A DNA stretch of 64,000 nt. Origin: Prorocentrum cordatum. Taxonomy: Eukaryota; Sar; Dinophyceae; Prorocentrales; Prorocentraceae. Each line of letters begins with the position of its first letter. Position 1 is the stretch's first letter. The stretch is taken from the NCBI GenBank assembly GCA_963575745.1, contig CAUYUJ010013836.1, forward strand, positions 162,501 to 226,500, written 5' to 3'. Below the pieces are notes generated by a model. That model saw nothing but the letters and a program-made list of their open reading frames with translations. It was not told the DNA's origin and did no database searches. Shown here piece after piece: positions 50,025 to 60,302 of this stretch. The position numbers and the translations under genes are program-made.

Positions 50025-50300
50025 ACACTCAGCTGTTCGTACTCAGCTCAGACTCACTCACGCTTACACTCACTCATACTCAGGCTCACTTCTGCTCAGA
50101 TCCACTCCTGGTCAGACTCACCCAGTGCCGAGCCCACTCGCACTGCTACTCACCCACGTTCAGGGACCCACTCACGATAAAATTTAGTCATACTCAGACC
50201 CACCCTTTCTAGACTCACCCATGCTCAGACGCAACCTCACTGACTCTCACCAATGCTCAGAGTCATTCGTACGTGCACACGTACTCTCTCATGCTGAGAC
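50025..50300. repeat. Degenerate CACTCAYRCTCAGAC minisatellite
   Basis: Roughly fifteen imperfect 14-30-bp units containing ACTCA and CTCAGAC. It ends about 190 bp before the spliced-leader relic. Confidence 0.65.
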
Positions 50301-50485
50301 CCGCTCGAACTCTGACAACCGCGATGCAGCAGGCATCGCGCTCGGGCTTCCCATGGGGGCGGGGGCGCCAGGGGGCGTTCGACGACCCGTTCGGGCCCAC
50401 TGGGATGCTGGGATGCCAGCGCGTCCCCGAAGAGCCGCCCACTCCAGTGCTTCTGCCTTCCGCTCCGCTTCCCTCCTTCTCCTCC

Positions 50486-50508
50486 TCCGTAGCCATTTTT
50501 GGCGCAAG
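50486..50508 (+). other. Relic of the dinoflagellate spliced leader
   Basis: The sequence reads TCCGTAGCCATTTTTGGC then GCAAG. The canonical 22-nt dinoflagellate leader has one T fewer in the T-run and CTCAAG in place of CGCAAG, so only one insertion and one substitution separate them. Spliced leaders are added to mRNA by trans-splicing. A genomic copy at the 5' end of coding sequence marks reinsertion of a mature transcript. It lies about 150 bp upstream of the second LINE's ORF1. Confidence 0.7.
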
Positions 50509-50556
50509 GCTAAACGTTGTGAAGGGCTGTAGGCGCCCGAGAACCAGTGATTAGCT

Positions 50557-51730
50557 TTGAAGCCCCTCCGGCGGCTTTTGTCGAGCATTCGGGCAGGTGC
50601 CATCTCAGAGGCTGGCCGCGTTTCCATACACCACGAGATGGCCCGAATCACGCCAGTCACTTCCGCTGATGGTGTTTCAGCAGCTGCTGCTCAATGGGAA
50701 CAGGTGGGATTCTCCGCTCCCCCTGACGAGGGTGAAGATGTCGGTGGTGTCTTCGCCGCGAGGACAGGCCGCTCCGACTACAGCAGCCAGTTCATCACCT
50801 TCGACGCAGACGACAGATAACTTGATGTCACTTTTGCGGAACATGGATCAGAAACTCTCGAACGTGTGCATCAGAGATGTAATGCAGCAGCTGCAGAACC
50901 GCCTCGACACGCACGACGAACACTTCGCCACCCTGTAGACCCGCATCGCCAGGATCGAAGATGGCACCTCCGAGAAGATCGCGGCCGCTGTTGAAGCTGC
51001 CATCCTGACCAAGCGGCCCGCTTGCAAGCTTGCGAGCACGCCGCATCTACAGCAGCCTCTCGTTCGCGCTCCAGCCCATCTTCGAACAGCTCATTCTCTA
51101 TTGCTGGGAGTCTGAAGCGCCGTGCCGTGGGCGGACACACGCCCTCCCCGATAACCGCAAACCAGGAGTCTGACAAGTGTCGTGTTTGGATCGGCGGGTT
51201 CCCTCGCTGTGTGCTCGGGTTTCTGCTGCAGGCCCACGCCAAGCTAGTCCTCAGCCAATTGCCATCCTCGTACTCCGCGGGCGCCGAGATCACCGCCAAG
51301 AACATGCAGATGAGCTATTCGATCCGCTTCGCCACCACTGATGTTGCCAGCGGCGTCGTCCAGCAGCTGAAGACGGGCGGCGTTGACTGGGTAGACCCTC
51401 GCACCAAGGTCAATCTCAAGATTCGCTGCCGCCTTGACTGACGCCAGCGCGGAAGTTCGAGCGCGTCGCAAGTCTCTGTGTCGCATGTGGCAGGCTGTAA
51501 TCAAGCACATGAAGGAGCACGGCCTCTGCAAGACCGATTACCGCCTCGGCTGCAATGGCCCGCGCGGAATACTATTCACCTTGTTTGGCCAGGACGATGT
51601 CGAAGTCCTTGTGTCGCTCATTGACGTCGACAAGGACAGCTACACATTCGACATGAAGTACGAGAGCCTCCAGACCTTCGGGATCGATCGCGTCGCAGCC
51701 GACAAGATCGGTGGAGCTGCCCTCGAATAG
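50557..51730 (+). pseudogene. LINE ORF1 remnant
   Basis: Pieces in three frames. First is an opening MARITPVTSADGVSAAAA. A short coiled coil MDQKLSNVCIRDVMQQLQNR runs to a stop at 50938 and continues DTHDEHFATL, then TRIARIEDG. From about 51160 comes an RRM-like stretch CRVWIGGFPR to FATTDVASGVVQQLKTGG, ending at 51441. A C-terminal part (RKSLCRMWQAVIKHMKEHG to GIDRVAADKIGG) ends at 51730. The arrangement matches ORF1 RNA-binding proteins of LINEs. In-frame stops and shifts make it non-functional. Confidence 0.6.
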
Positions 51731-51986
51731 AGGCATGCACCGTTTGCAAGGGATTCTGACATGTTGTCGAGCATGGCTCGGCCATGCAGGGTTCGCTGGC
51801 CGCTGCGCGAGGGGCGTGCTGCAGCCCCTGCACCGAATTTTGATAGCACCAGCTGTTCTTCTTCATCCGCGTCTTTGTCCTCTTCCTTCTCCGACTTTAT
51901 CTTGTTGATAACCCCCGCCCCGACGGCTTCCGTGACCCCGACTCCTGCGCCCCTTGCGTAATCTCGGGTAAGCTCTCCACTTTTTC

Positions 51987-52800
51987 TTGGGGCGTTCGTC
52001 TGGTGCGCGACGCGATCTGGTACAGCCGCAATCTGGCCAGGAATCGAATCGATTTCATAAAACGTCTTGTTTCCCGACATCAAGTAGTCGGGTTGCAAGG
52101 AACCAGGGGCTCCCAGAAGGAGCTCGACCTCCTCCTCATCGAAATCTCTCGCGTACGTGGCTCTGGCACTTTCTTCGAATCTAGAGATGCTGGTGGCTGC
52201 ATCATTTTCCTGAGCGAGTCCCTCTGTCGCATTTCCAGCCCGTTCGGCATCCTGTGGTCCGAAGGGGCAGTGCCCGGCAGGTTGCTCTCTTCAGCTCTCA
52301 AGAGGTTCTCCAAATCATGAACATTCACAGCGCCCCGGCTATCCTCGCCCCTGCCCAAAAGGTCGTCCTTACTCGGGTCTCGCGAGCCCTGTTTCCGCAA
52401 CGCAGAGCTTCAAGTGTCACCGTCGGCGGTTGGATTTTTTGCATCGAGGGCGAAGGCTCTCAGCGCGTCTCTGGCAGGCAGGCCTCGACGAGGCCTGACA
52501 TCGTCCGTCATGCTGCTCGGCTTTTCTCGCGCTACTCTGAAGTGATGCAAGAAATGCCGACGCATCGTGCTGTTCAGGGCGATGTGCCGGTATCGGTCGC
52601 ACGTTTGGATCGCATCCCGTGTAGCGCGCGTGCCGCAGGGGTCCAAGACGCGCAGCTCAGCGCGATGGTCGTCGGTGATGTCACAGACCGCACAACATTC
52701 CCCGATCACATCCTAATCTGCCTCGCCCTGGCGCCCCGGCCCCCCGGCGCCCCTGGCGTCTATGCACCGCCTAATTGGGTTTCAAAACCTTTTGGTTTCT
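51987..52800 (+). pseudogene. LINE endonuclease remnant
   Basis: The N-terminal half is in one frame: FIKRLVSRHQVVGLQGTRGS, where the catalytic Glu of the usual LQE-T-H motif reads Gly. The C-terminal half is in another frame: YSEVMQEMPTHRAVQGDVPV, VARLDRIP and MVVGDVTDRTTFPDHILI, resembling the end of endonuclease/exonuclease/phosphatase domains (Ser-Asp-His replaced by Pro-Asp-His). The shift lies around 52250-52440. Confidence 0.6.
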
Positions 52801-53399
52801 CTGCTGAGTGCGAGCGCGTTTTCTCGGAAGCTGGATCGTTTAGCTCGGGCCCCTGGGAGCGTCTTGAGGGGGCGAAAGACGTGCTCATGCGTGCTGGTCG
52901 CAGTCCTATGGGGCGTCTTGAGACCGAGGGGGCCAACTCGGACTCGGAAGAGATGTCCTGGTGTCTTCTCTCATGCGTGCCGCCCGCGCGTAATCGTTCG
53001 CGTGCTCGACGCGCGTGTCGTGCTTGCTTGGCCCTGGGGCGATTTCTGGACCTCGAGTTTTTGATCAGGTCTGATCTGGGTGGTTTCCATCGGCATGTTA
53101 GCGTGCTACAGCGTGCGCGTCTACGGCGTGATATCGAAGATGCAGAAACATATTCTTCTTCACCTCCTGCTAAGCGCTTGGCGCGACGACGTCAGCTGTG
53201 CCAATATTGTTCAGTTTGGGCCTCTGGGGGCCGCCGCGTCCGTCTGGCTGGCATCGCTGACCCCTGGGGCATCGAACACTCAGACCCTGACGAAGTAACC
53301 GTGCGATTAGCGCAGTTCTGGGGAGGTGTTCATTAGGGGCATCCTTGTCTGCCCCAATAGCTCGAGCATGTCCGACCGTTTGTCCAGATAGCTCCGCCT
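52801..53399. other. LINE inter-domain region, no clear protein
   Basis: An open frame persists to 53336 but is not recognisable. It likely represents the linker between endonuclease and RT, scrambled by indels. Confidence 0.4.
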
Positions 53400-54508
53400 G
53401 TGCCTGAGTGGGAGATAACGTTCGGCGAAGTCAGCATCATCTTTCGCAAAGTTAAGGATCCCCCCCCCATGCCCAGACGGTTTGGTCTACGCTGCTTGGC
53501 TGCGCGCAGGAGAGCCTGCCCTATTTTCCCTCCTTCGAGCCTACTGCGCGCTCATCCAGAGCTTGTGCGTGGGAGACGGCTTCAAGCACGCCTTCGCTGT
53601 CTTCTTAGTCATGGGCGATGTCCAATTAGATGTGCACGGCGCCCTCCGCTCAGCAGACAAGACGAGGCCAGTGACATTGAGCGACGCGTGCAACAAGCTG
53701 TGCTGTCTGGCTCCCAACCATGCCCTAAGCTATGGTTGCCAATATGTTTGCTACAAAAACCGTGCGGGGTCGTGCGGGGGAGATCAATGCTCGACAACAT
53801 GGTCGGTTTTGAGGCCAGCATGTGTCACTATTTGGGTCAACAATTCCTTCCGCATTCTGGGTGTGTTCTACGCGATGTTAAAGTTGCCTGCCCCAGCCTA
53901 CGGCATGGACATATCCATTGGATTATGGAGCTCATGGAGTTCCCCCCCCAAGCCTCTGCAGGGCCATCAAGTTGCTCTACTCTCAATGCTGGGTTAGTGT
54001 ATCATATGGTGGCCTCGCGTCCGTCGGCTTCTGGGTGATTGGAGGCGTTGAGCAGGGCTGCTCGCTGTCGGTTTCCATCTTCGCCCTCTGCCTAGACCCC
54101 ATCCTCCGACTCATGCTCTCTCTTCCACCTGGCCATTCGCTGCTGGGAGCATTCGCTGATGATGTCGGCATAGCCTGTGGAGATGTCTACAGCACGCTGA
54201 GCATCACTCTCCTGATCTGGTGCATTGCTGCTGGCGCCGCTGGGCCTGTTCTAAAGCTCGAGGGCACCCAGCTTGTCGCGCCTCGCATGCCGGAACACCA
54301 GCTCTCTCTCAGCAGATTGCGTGCGCTCGGAATTCGAGGTAAGAAGTTTCAGCTGAAGCGCGCGGGCAAAGATCTCGGTCTGATGGTCGGTCTCGAGGGG
54401 TGGCACCAGTCGCGGGTAGCGCCTGACAGAAAGTTCTTCGACCGGGTGGCTTCGAAGGCCCTGCGCCTCGGTCTCGCCAAAAAACCTCGCCAGGTACAAT
54501 GTGTGTGA
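53400..54508 (+). pseudogene. LINE reverse transcriptase remnant
   Basis: Fragments in three frames: PEWEITFGEVSIIFRKVK, then from 53482 AFAVFLVMG, KTRPVTLSDACNKL (template-binding block), then RGRSMLDNMVGFEA in a third frame. From 53918 come KLLYSQCWVSVSYGG, GGVEQGCSLSVSIFALCLDP and the active-site FADD at 54152-54163, followed by the thumb-like RVAPDRKFFDRVASKALR. At least two frameshifts disable it. Confidence 0.75.
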
Positions 54509-54789
54509 CTTCTCAGCCCTCACCTGCGTCGCCCAGTTCCACCTTCCCGACCGCGTCCCTTTGAGTTTCGAGGAACGAGGTCTCCGACTTCTGACTGAGG
54601 GCCCCCGTGATGCCTACAGTCGTACCCCCCACGTAGTCTCGAGGCGAGGGTTAAGGATTCCCCGTTCAGGCCCGTAACTTGTATACTACGTCTCGGGCCT
54701 CTATGTGTCGCCTAGCCGTTTTTAGTGTATATATAACATGACGTGATCAGTATGTTTGGCCAATCTTGTGAATCGTTAGACTGTGTTGG

Positions 54790-55330
54790 CGCGTGGGAGA
54801 GTCGCCCTCTGCATTTGATTTCCAGTTTCAGAATAATTACAAGTCGCAGTCCAGCAACCCTGATATTTCTGTGTTTGGCACGCCCGCGCTGCAGAGAAAG
54901 ACGGAAGCCCTCTTGTTGAGCCGTGCTCCCAATGGCCTTGCCCCCGCCATCATCGCTCGTGCTGCTCATTGGCGTGGCATCTCGCCCGAGGCAAAGTGCA
55001 GTTGCTGCTCGCGCTTCGTAGAATCGCCGCGAAGACGCCACCGCGTGTCTTCGCCTCTGTCCTTCGCACGAGCTGTAATGCTTGGGGGATCTCTCGACGC
55101 TTCAAACACGAAGCTAAGACATGTCTATTTTTCTCTAATCCAGAATGTCCCATAGCACACATGCTAGAATGCCAAGCCCTGCGTAATGCCATTGCTCCCC
55201 TCCCTCGTCTTCCTCCTGCGCTCGGGTCGGTCTTGGGGTGGGCCTGCCGCTGCCGCTGCTTTTCCGCTTCTTCCCCTTCCTGGCGATCACCTGTTGTCTT
55301 TTGCTTTATTTGTAGATGCTGCTTGCATGA
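54790..55330 (+). pseudogene. LINE C-terminal remnant with zinc-binding motif
   Basis: One frame carries FGTPALQRKTEALLLSRAPN. Another, from about 55060, carries CNAWGISRRFKHEAKTCLFF, SNPECPIAHMLECQALRN, resembling the cysteine/histidine zf-RVT segment found after many LINE RTs. Confidence 0.5.
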
Positions 55331-55496
55331 GCTACCATAACTATAAAGCGACGTCGAGACTCCGAGGTGAGTCCAGACTCCGCCGCGCACTGAAGTCCAG
55401 AGTGCGCCGGGACCTCAGGAGGCAACCGCCCCTCCGGGGCTTCGTGCATTAGCCGGGGCGCTTCGGCCAGGCGGGGCCCCTCCCTTCGGCGGCGTG

Positions 55497-55566
55497 CCCT
55501 CCTCCTCCTCCTCCTCCTCCTCCTCCTCCTCCTCCTCCTCCCTCCTCCTCCACCTCCTCCTCCTCT
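55497..55566. repeat. CTC microsatellite
   Basis: About 65 bp of CTC/CCT units just after the second LINE. Confidence 0.88.
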
Positions 55567-57514
55567 TCCTGTGGCGCCCGCCGCCCATGCTGCGCGCCGC
55601 GGGGGGGCCGTCTCTCGGGGCCGCGGCTGGTGGCCGAGAGGCCATGCGCCGCATTCTATTTGAAGCTCATATTTCGCATGGCAGTCGAAACTTCGACGCT
55701 CAGAGGCAGTTTAGCTGAGCGGTGATGTGGGCGGTCCTCCCAGGCCAGTAGCCAGTGTGCAGCACTCCTGGTGAGCGTTGTGGAGTACTTGCGCCCCCGC
55801 CCCTGGGATTGCGAGACGGAGCCGAGAGCGCCCAGCCGTGCGAGGCGGCTTGGGCCGTTCAGTGTCATGGCTGCTCGCGATTCCGCGTAGGAGCGTCGCT
55901 GATGGGTGTCGTCGACGACCTGGGCAAGCAACGCTGGCCATCGAAGGGCCGCCGCTGCCGCCCCAGCGGTGGCCCCCCGGGCGCGGCGACGGCAGCGCGG
56001 GTATTCCAGGCCCGCGAGAGGTGCAGAAGGGCTCCAGACGCCCACGGCGGCTCCCAGGGCGGCGAGATGATTGCCTGGGGCGCGCGGGGCTCCCGCGGTG
56101 GGGCAGCGAGCAGGACCGTCCGATGGGCGCCGTGCAGAGTCGGCCAGATACCCGTGGGGAGCGCGCCAGGGAGGCTAGACGTTGGCGTGGGCGCGGCTAC
56201 CCGGTCTTCGCCAGAAGCAGCAGCTGCTGCGCGGGCAGCGCTTCCAGACCCGCCGCAGCGTGGGGGGATGGGGGCAGCGGGGGTCCAACGACCTCGGGCG
56301 CCACGGAGACAGGCGGGCGCGCCAGCGCTGCGCTTCCCCGACCTCTCCCCGCTCGCAGCCGCTCGCATTCGCAGTCGAATTAATGCCTGCAGGGTTTTGA
56401 TTCGCAGCCGGCCGATCTCGCGGCCGTTTCCGCTCGCACACCCATGCGCCGACGGCTGCTCGGCCTGCGCTCGCAGTCGAACTGTTCCAGCGGATCCTCC
56501 TCGGCCGCGCCGTTGCGCGTCTCCTCCCGTGGTGTTTTCGCCCCCGCGACCACAAGAAGGATACTTTCTCCAAGAAGCTGGTAGACCTGCGGCAGCACAT
56601 TCGGGGTCTTTATTTGCAACGGTGGCTTGTAGCCCCAGGACGAAATCCCCATAGGAAAAGACCCGTGCTTTCTCATCAGGACTGCCCAGAGCGTCGCCCC
56701 AGACGGAAATGCGCATTGGCGGGGGGGGAGTCCCGCCTGCACGGAGAATGGCACACGGCGTGGCGGAGACCCCAGCGGTTGCGGCAGGTGAGGAGCGGAT
56801 GGGTTCCTGCAGCAGCAAGGTACCCAGGTGACAGCGCGGCCTTGGACTGGAAGGAGAGCGACATCGCAAGAGCGGCGTGGTCACGGGAGGAGCGCACCAA
56901 GTGATCGCAATTCATCATAGGAATGCCCTCGATCGGTGTCTTGTGTGCCAGCGAGGAGCGAAACTGTCATGGAACAGTATCGCCTTCAGACGATGTCGCC
57001 GAGAACGTTCCCGAAAGAGCCAATGCTCCCATGGGCATATCTGGATGTTGGGGGGCGCCCGTCAATGAGGTAGCTCGTTGTCTTCCGGCGGTAGGACGCA
57101 GTCGGTGCCCGCTCCCCCCGTGTCTATGCGCTCTCTGGTGGCTTCGTGTCGCTGCCTGCCTTGAGGGCACCCAGCCTTCCTCCACCCCACGCAACGACGC
57201 TGTTTATATTCCTCCGCCGGGGTCGCATGGCACGCCAGCGCAGCCAACCCTGCAGCTGATACCTCGAACGCGTTTTAGAACGCCTTTCGCTTGGTGTCGG
57301 CGCCCCCCTTGGCGGGTGGGCTCCCAGCCGCACCCGTGCTCAGGGATGCGGCATCCCTGACGCGCAAGCCTACTGGATGAGTCTGGGCAATGGGGGCTCT
57401 GCCCCTGCAGTTCCCCGCAGCCCCCCCTGGAGTTACGGCTCTTGGGGTGGGCTCCTGTCGACGTTGCTTCCGTGGAGTCCTCCGCCGCGATTCCTTGCCT
57501 CTGCCCTCTCTTTC
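55567..57514. other. No gene confirmed
   Basis: GC-rich, with ~1-kb open frames on both strands (55755-56654 plus, 55865-56884 minus). Both translations are low-complexity Arg/Ala/Pro/Gly and carry no motif, so I treat them as compositional. Confidence 0.4.
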
Positions 57515-57675
57515 CTCCTCCTCCTCCTCCTCCTTCTCCTCCTCCTCCTTTTCCTCCTCCTCCTCCTCCTCCTCCTCCTCTTATTCCTTCCCCTCCAACT
57601 CCTCCTCCTCCTCCTCCTCCTCCTCCTTCTCCTCCTCCTCCTCCTCCTCCTCCTCCTCCTCCTCCTCCTCTCTTT
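57515..57675. repeat. CTC microsatellite
   Basis: About 160 bp of CTC/CCT units. Confidence 0.9.
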
Positions 57676-57837
57676 CTTCCTCCGCTCTCCCCGCCTATCC
57701 TTTCCCACGCTCCACGCTGGCGCTTGTGCCGATACGCCGTGCAGATGATCACAGACCCGCCGGGCCGCACTTCGCACCAGCGCGCCACAGACCACCGGCG
57801 AACAGAGGTCGTGTCCGTAGCTCTAGGCCTCCCAGAT

Positions 57838-58012
57838 GGGGTCCGAGTAGACGGGGTCGGAGGATCGCGCCGCATCGCTGATGCATCGGCGATGCGGTTC
57901 GATGTGGAGCCCGACTTTCTCCACGCCGACGGCGCTGAGGCATCGCCGACGTATCGCCGATACATCCGTGATGCCGCGCGATCCGCCGACCCCATCTATT
58001 CGGACCCCAGCT
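57838..58012. mobile_element. MITE-like inverted-repeat element
   Basis: Ends are inverted copies of about 40 bp: left GGGGTCCGAGTAGACGGGGT plus GGATCGCGCCGCAT, right the complement with a few differences. Internal GATGCATCGGCGATGC-like palindromes are present. AGGCCTCC occurs on both sides (57825-57832 and 58016-58023), possibly an 8-bp target-site duplication, though it overlaps a palindrome. No ORF. It ends 81 bp before the ATG of the TTL gene. Confidence 0.55.
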
Positions 58013-58093
58013 AGGAGGCCTCCATCAGCCTATGGCTCAAGTTTGTTCTTGCCTGCACGCGAGCTCGCGCGTGCCTGACCTGCGGCCGATGCG

Positions 58094-59803
58094 ATGTGGA
58101 CGTTCCGCGGGCCCTTGCCGGGCGCATCGGCTCCAGAGCCCGCGGTGCTCCAGGCAGCGCGGCTGGCTGCCTCGCCCGCGGCCGGCGCCGTCGAAGAGCT
58201 GGATCGCAAGCACCTCCTGGCACTGAACCTGCGGTGCCTCCCAGCTGCCCACGGGCTCTCGCCGCGCGCCTACTACCTTCCGCCGCCGCAGGGCGCTGGC
58301 GGGGATTGCGGCGAGGGCGCTGCCTTCCGCTCCGACTTCGCGCTTTCGGAGGCGGCCTCCCTGCTCCTCAGAGCGAGCGCCTGCCTCTCCTCCTCCAGCG
58401 GAGGGGGAGCGGCGAAGCAGCGGGACCCGAGGCAGGAGGCGGTGGAGGTTGCGTGTGCCGTGTGCAGATCGTACCTCGAGAGCGACGGCGGGGAATGGAT
58501 GAACGAGGGTTATTGGCAGGCGCTGCAGTCCGAGGCCGCTGGCGACGGAGCCCTGCCGCTGGCAGTGTGCGAGGAGGCCCAGCGCTTGCTGGGGCTGCTC
58601 CAGGAGCGCCTGCCGTTCTTGCAGTTGGGGCTTCTAGTCCGGAATGTATGGATCCTGAAGCCCGTCGCGGGAGCCCACGGTCAAGGCATCGCCTTTATCA
58701 CGGCGCTCGATGCGGACGGGACTCCTGTGCAGACAGAACGGACGGAGAAGGTTTCCTTTCAGAGGCGTGGCCTCGGTGACCACCTGGGCTTCGTGGTGCA
58801 GAAATACATCGAAAGGCCGCACCTCCTCAGCGCTGATATTCTCGGTGACGACGGCGACGCGTCTGGAGAAACCGGCCATGCCCAGCCTCGGGGCCAGTCT
58901 CAGCATCGGCCGCGGCCGATGCACAAGTACAGCCTGCGCTTCTGGGTGGACGCCCTCTGGTCTTCACACCGCCCCGAGGCCTGGCTGTACGAGACGGGCT
59001 ACGTCCAGCTGGCGAACAGCCCCTACACGGAGCAGCTGACGGAGCCCACGGCGCACGTCTCGAACCTCGCTCAGCTCGCCGCGCCCGCCAGGTCCAGCGG
59101 CCTCCCGCGCACGCCCGCGGAGCTGTCGCTGGAGGCCTACCGCCGCGAGTCGGTGGCGAGCCCGGGGGGAAGTGAGAAGGGGCGGGCCTTCTCACAAGGC
59201 TCGGGAGTCCCCTGGCCTTCTGAGGAGTCTTCCCAGCCCTCCCCCGAAGGCACAGAGATCTTCTCAGAGGGCGCGAGGGCTTCTGGGAAGCCCCTGCCGC
59301 CTTCCGAGAGACTCTCCTCCCTTCTGGCTCTCCCCCCCCCCCGGTCGCCGCCGAGCCGGCTCCGCCGCCAGCACCCGGGCGCCGACACCTACGCCGAGCG
59401 CCTGCTCCCGCAGCTGCGGCAGGTCGCCGCGGGCGCCCTCGCGGCGGTGCGCCCCGGCGACCCGCCAGAGGATCAGGCGGGGAAAAACACACACACACAC
59501 ACAGACACAAAAGGATCGCCGATTCCCAGGGAAACATAGAGAACATGCGGGACGGGGAGGGGAAGGCGAACATCCAGTCCAGGGAATGTGGAATATACAG
59601 GGAACCCTGGGATTTGTCTCTCTCTCTCTCTCTATTGGTGTGTCCCTGGGCCCCTTGAGGAGGAGGAGAAGGCACCAGGGCGGCGCCCCTGGAGGCGCCT
59701 CGGGCTGGACTTCGCTGTCTCCGAGGATCTCCGGGTATGGCTGATCGAGGTGAACAAGAAGCCGGGCATGGGCTGCGCCAAGGTCGTCGACTTCAAAGGG
59801 TAA
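58094..59803 (+). CDS. TTL-domain gene, first TTL domain
   Basis: Tubulin-tyrosine-ligase-like enzymes ligate amino acids to tubulin using an ATP-grasp fold. The start ATG is at 58094. Inferred exons: 58094-59152, 59372-59476 and 59669-59782, with the frame closing at 59803 if unspliced. Motifs: RKHLLALNLR, NVWILKPVAGAHGQGIAFI (ATP-binding Lys), VVQKYIERPHLL, HKYSLRFWVDAL, AWLYETGYVQLA, AHVSNLAQ, then DTYAERLLPQLRQ after intron 1 and LDFAVSEDLRVWLIEVNKKP (metal-binding Glu/Asn) after intron 2. An in-frame TAG at 59537 requires intron 2. Intron 1 (GT-AG, 219 nt, phase 0) interrupts alignment with the second domain exactly where the ~200-bp repeat sits. The segment probably continues by splicing 59782 to 60303 into the second domain. 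Which amino acid is added cannot be told. Confidence 0.75.
59152..59352 (+). mobile_element. ~200-bp TIR element, copy 4, inside the TTL gene (introner candidate)
   Basis: It begins GGTGGCGAGCCCGGGGGG and ends CCCCCCGGTCGCCGCC, inverted counterparts. Inside are GAAGTGAGAAGGGGCGGGCC and the CTTCTGAG-type blocks in the same order as 13272-13473. The inferred splice donor GT (59153) falls on the second base of the terminus, and the acceptor lies 19 bp beyond the other end. Flanks GAGTC and GAGCC may be an imperfect duplication. Confidence 0.65.
59477..59668 (+). other. Inferred GC-AG intron of the TTL gene
   Basis: Phase-0 intron from GATCAG/GCGGGG to GGAGGAG/AAGGCA, 192 nt. It contains an AC dinucleotide run, a CT run and the only stop codon (59537) separating the two coding blocks. 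A GC donor is non-canonical but known in dinoflagellates. Alternative sites are possible. Confidence 0.45.
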
Positions 59804-60302
59804 CCATAGGAGGTCTTTTAGTTTTGTTCCCCCCTTTTCATTAGGTGGTGAATAGGACTGGTCCTAAAGCCTCTTCCTCCTCCTCCCCCCTCCCCCCCTG
59901 AGGCATAAGCAGTAGTAATAGTCGTAGTAGTCGTAGTCGCAATCGTAGTCGTAGCCGTCGTTGTTGTTGCGCGGTGGGTGCCGCGGAACAAAATAATTAC
60001 TTACCCCCTTTGGTGGGACCCCAGTCCGTCAATAAGGCCGCCGAAACAATGATTAGTTGCCCCCTATGGGGGGGTTCTGAAGAGTTATCGCGGTTCTGGT
60101 TACGACGGGGTGCGAATTGCGATGTGCGCCGCTTGGACCCGGGGGGCACGACACTGTCTCCGCCCGGGCCTCCTCGGGGCGTGGCGGAGAACTCCATAGA
60201 GGTCCCCGCCCGCCCCCCAGTTTGCCCCCCCCCCCCCCCCCCCAGGGTGCCGGTTGCAAGCCACACCCTTTGCAATTCACACCCTTCGGAGTCGCCGGCA
60301 AG

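Larger units (their letters stand above)
50486..55340 (+). mobile_element. Decayed LINE, second element
   Basis: About 4.85 kb with remnants in LINE order: ORF1 (coiled coil plus RRM-like part), endonuclease, reverse transcriptase with FADD, and a C-terminal zinc motif. The fragments lie in different frames and are separated by stops. Left limit is set by the spliced-leader relic and right limit by loss of recognisable protein. No poly-A or target-site duplication was found. Confidence 0.75.

Noticed and set aside
51640-52098. Minus-strand RT-like phrase LHGRAMLDNM
   Set aside because: It resembles a LINE RT block (GRSMLDNM), but only about ten residues match and neighbouring RT motifs are absent on that strand. 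It could be a small inverted fragment, which only alignment would show.
55865-56884. 339-codon minus-strand ORF and 299-codon plus-strand ORF as genes
   Set aside because: Both are Arg/Ala/Pro/Gly-rich, overlap each other and show no domain; open frames are expected at this GC content.
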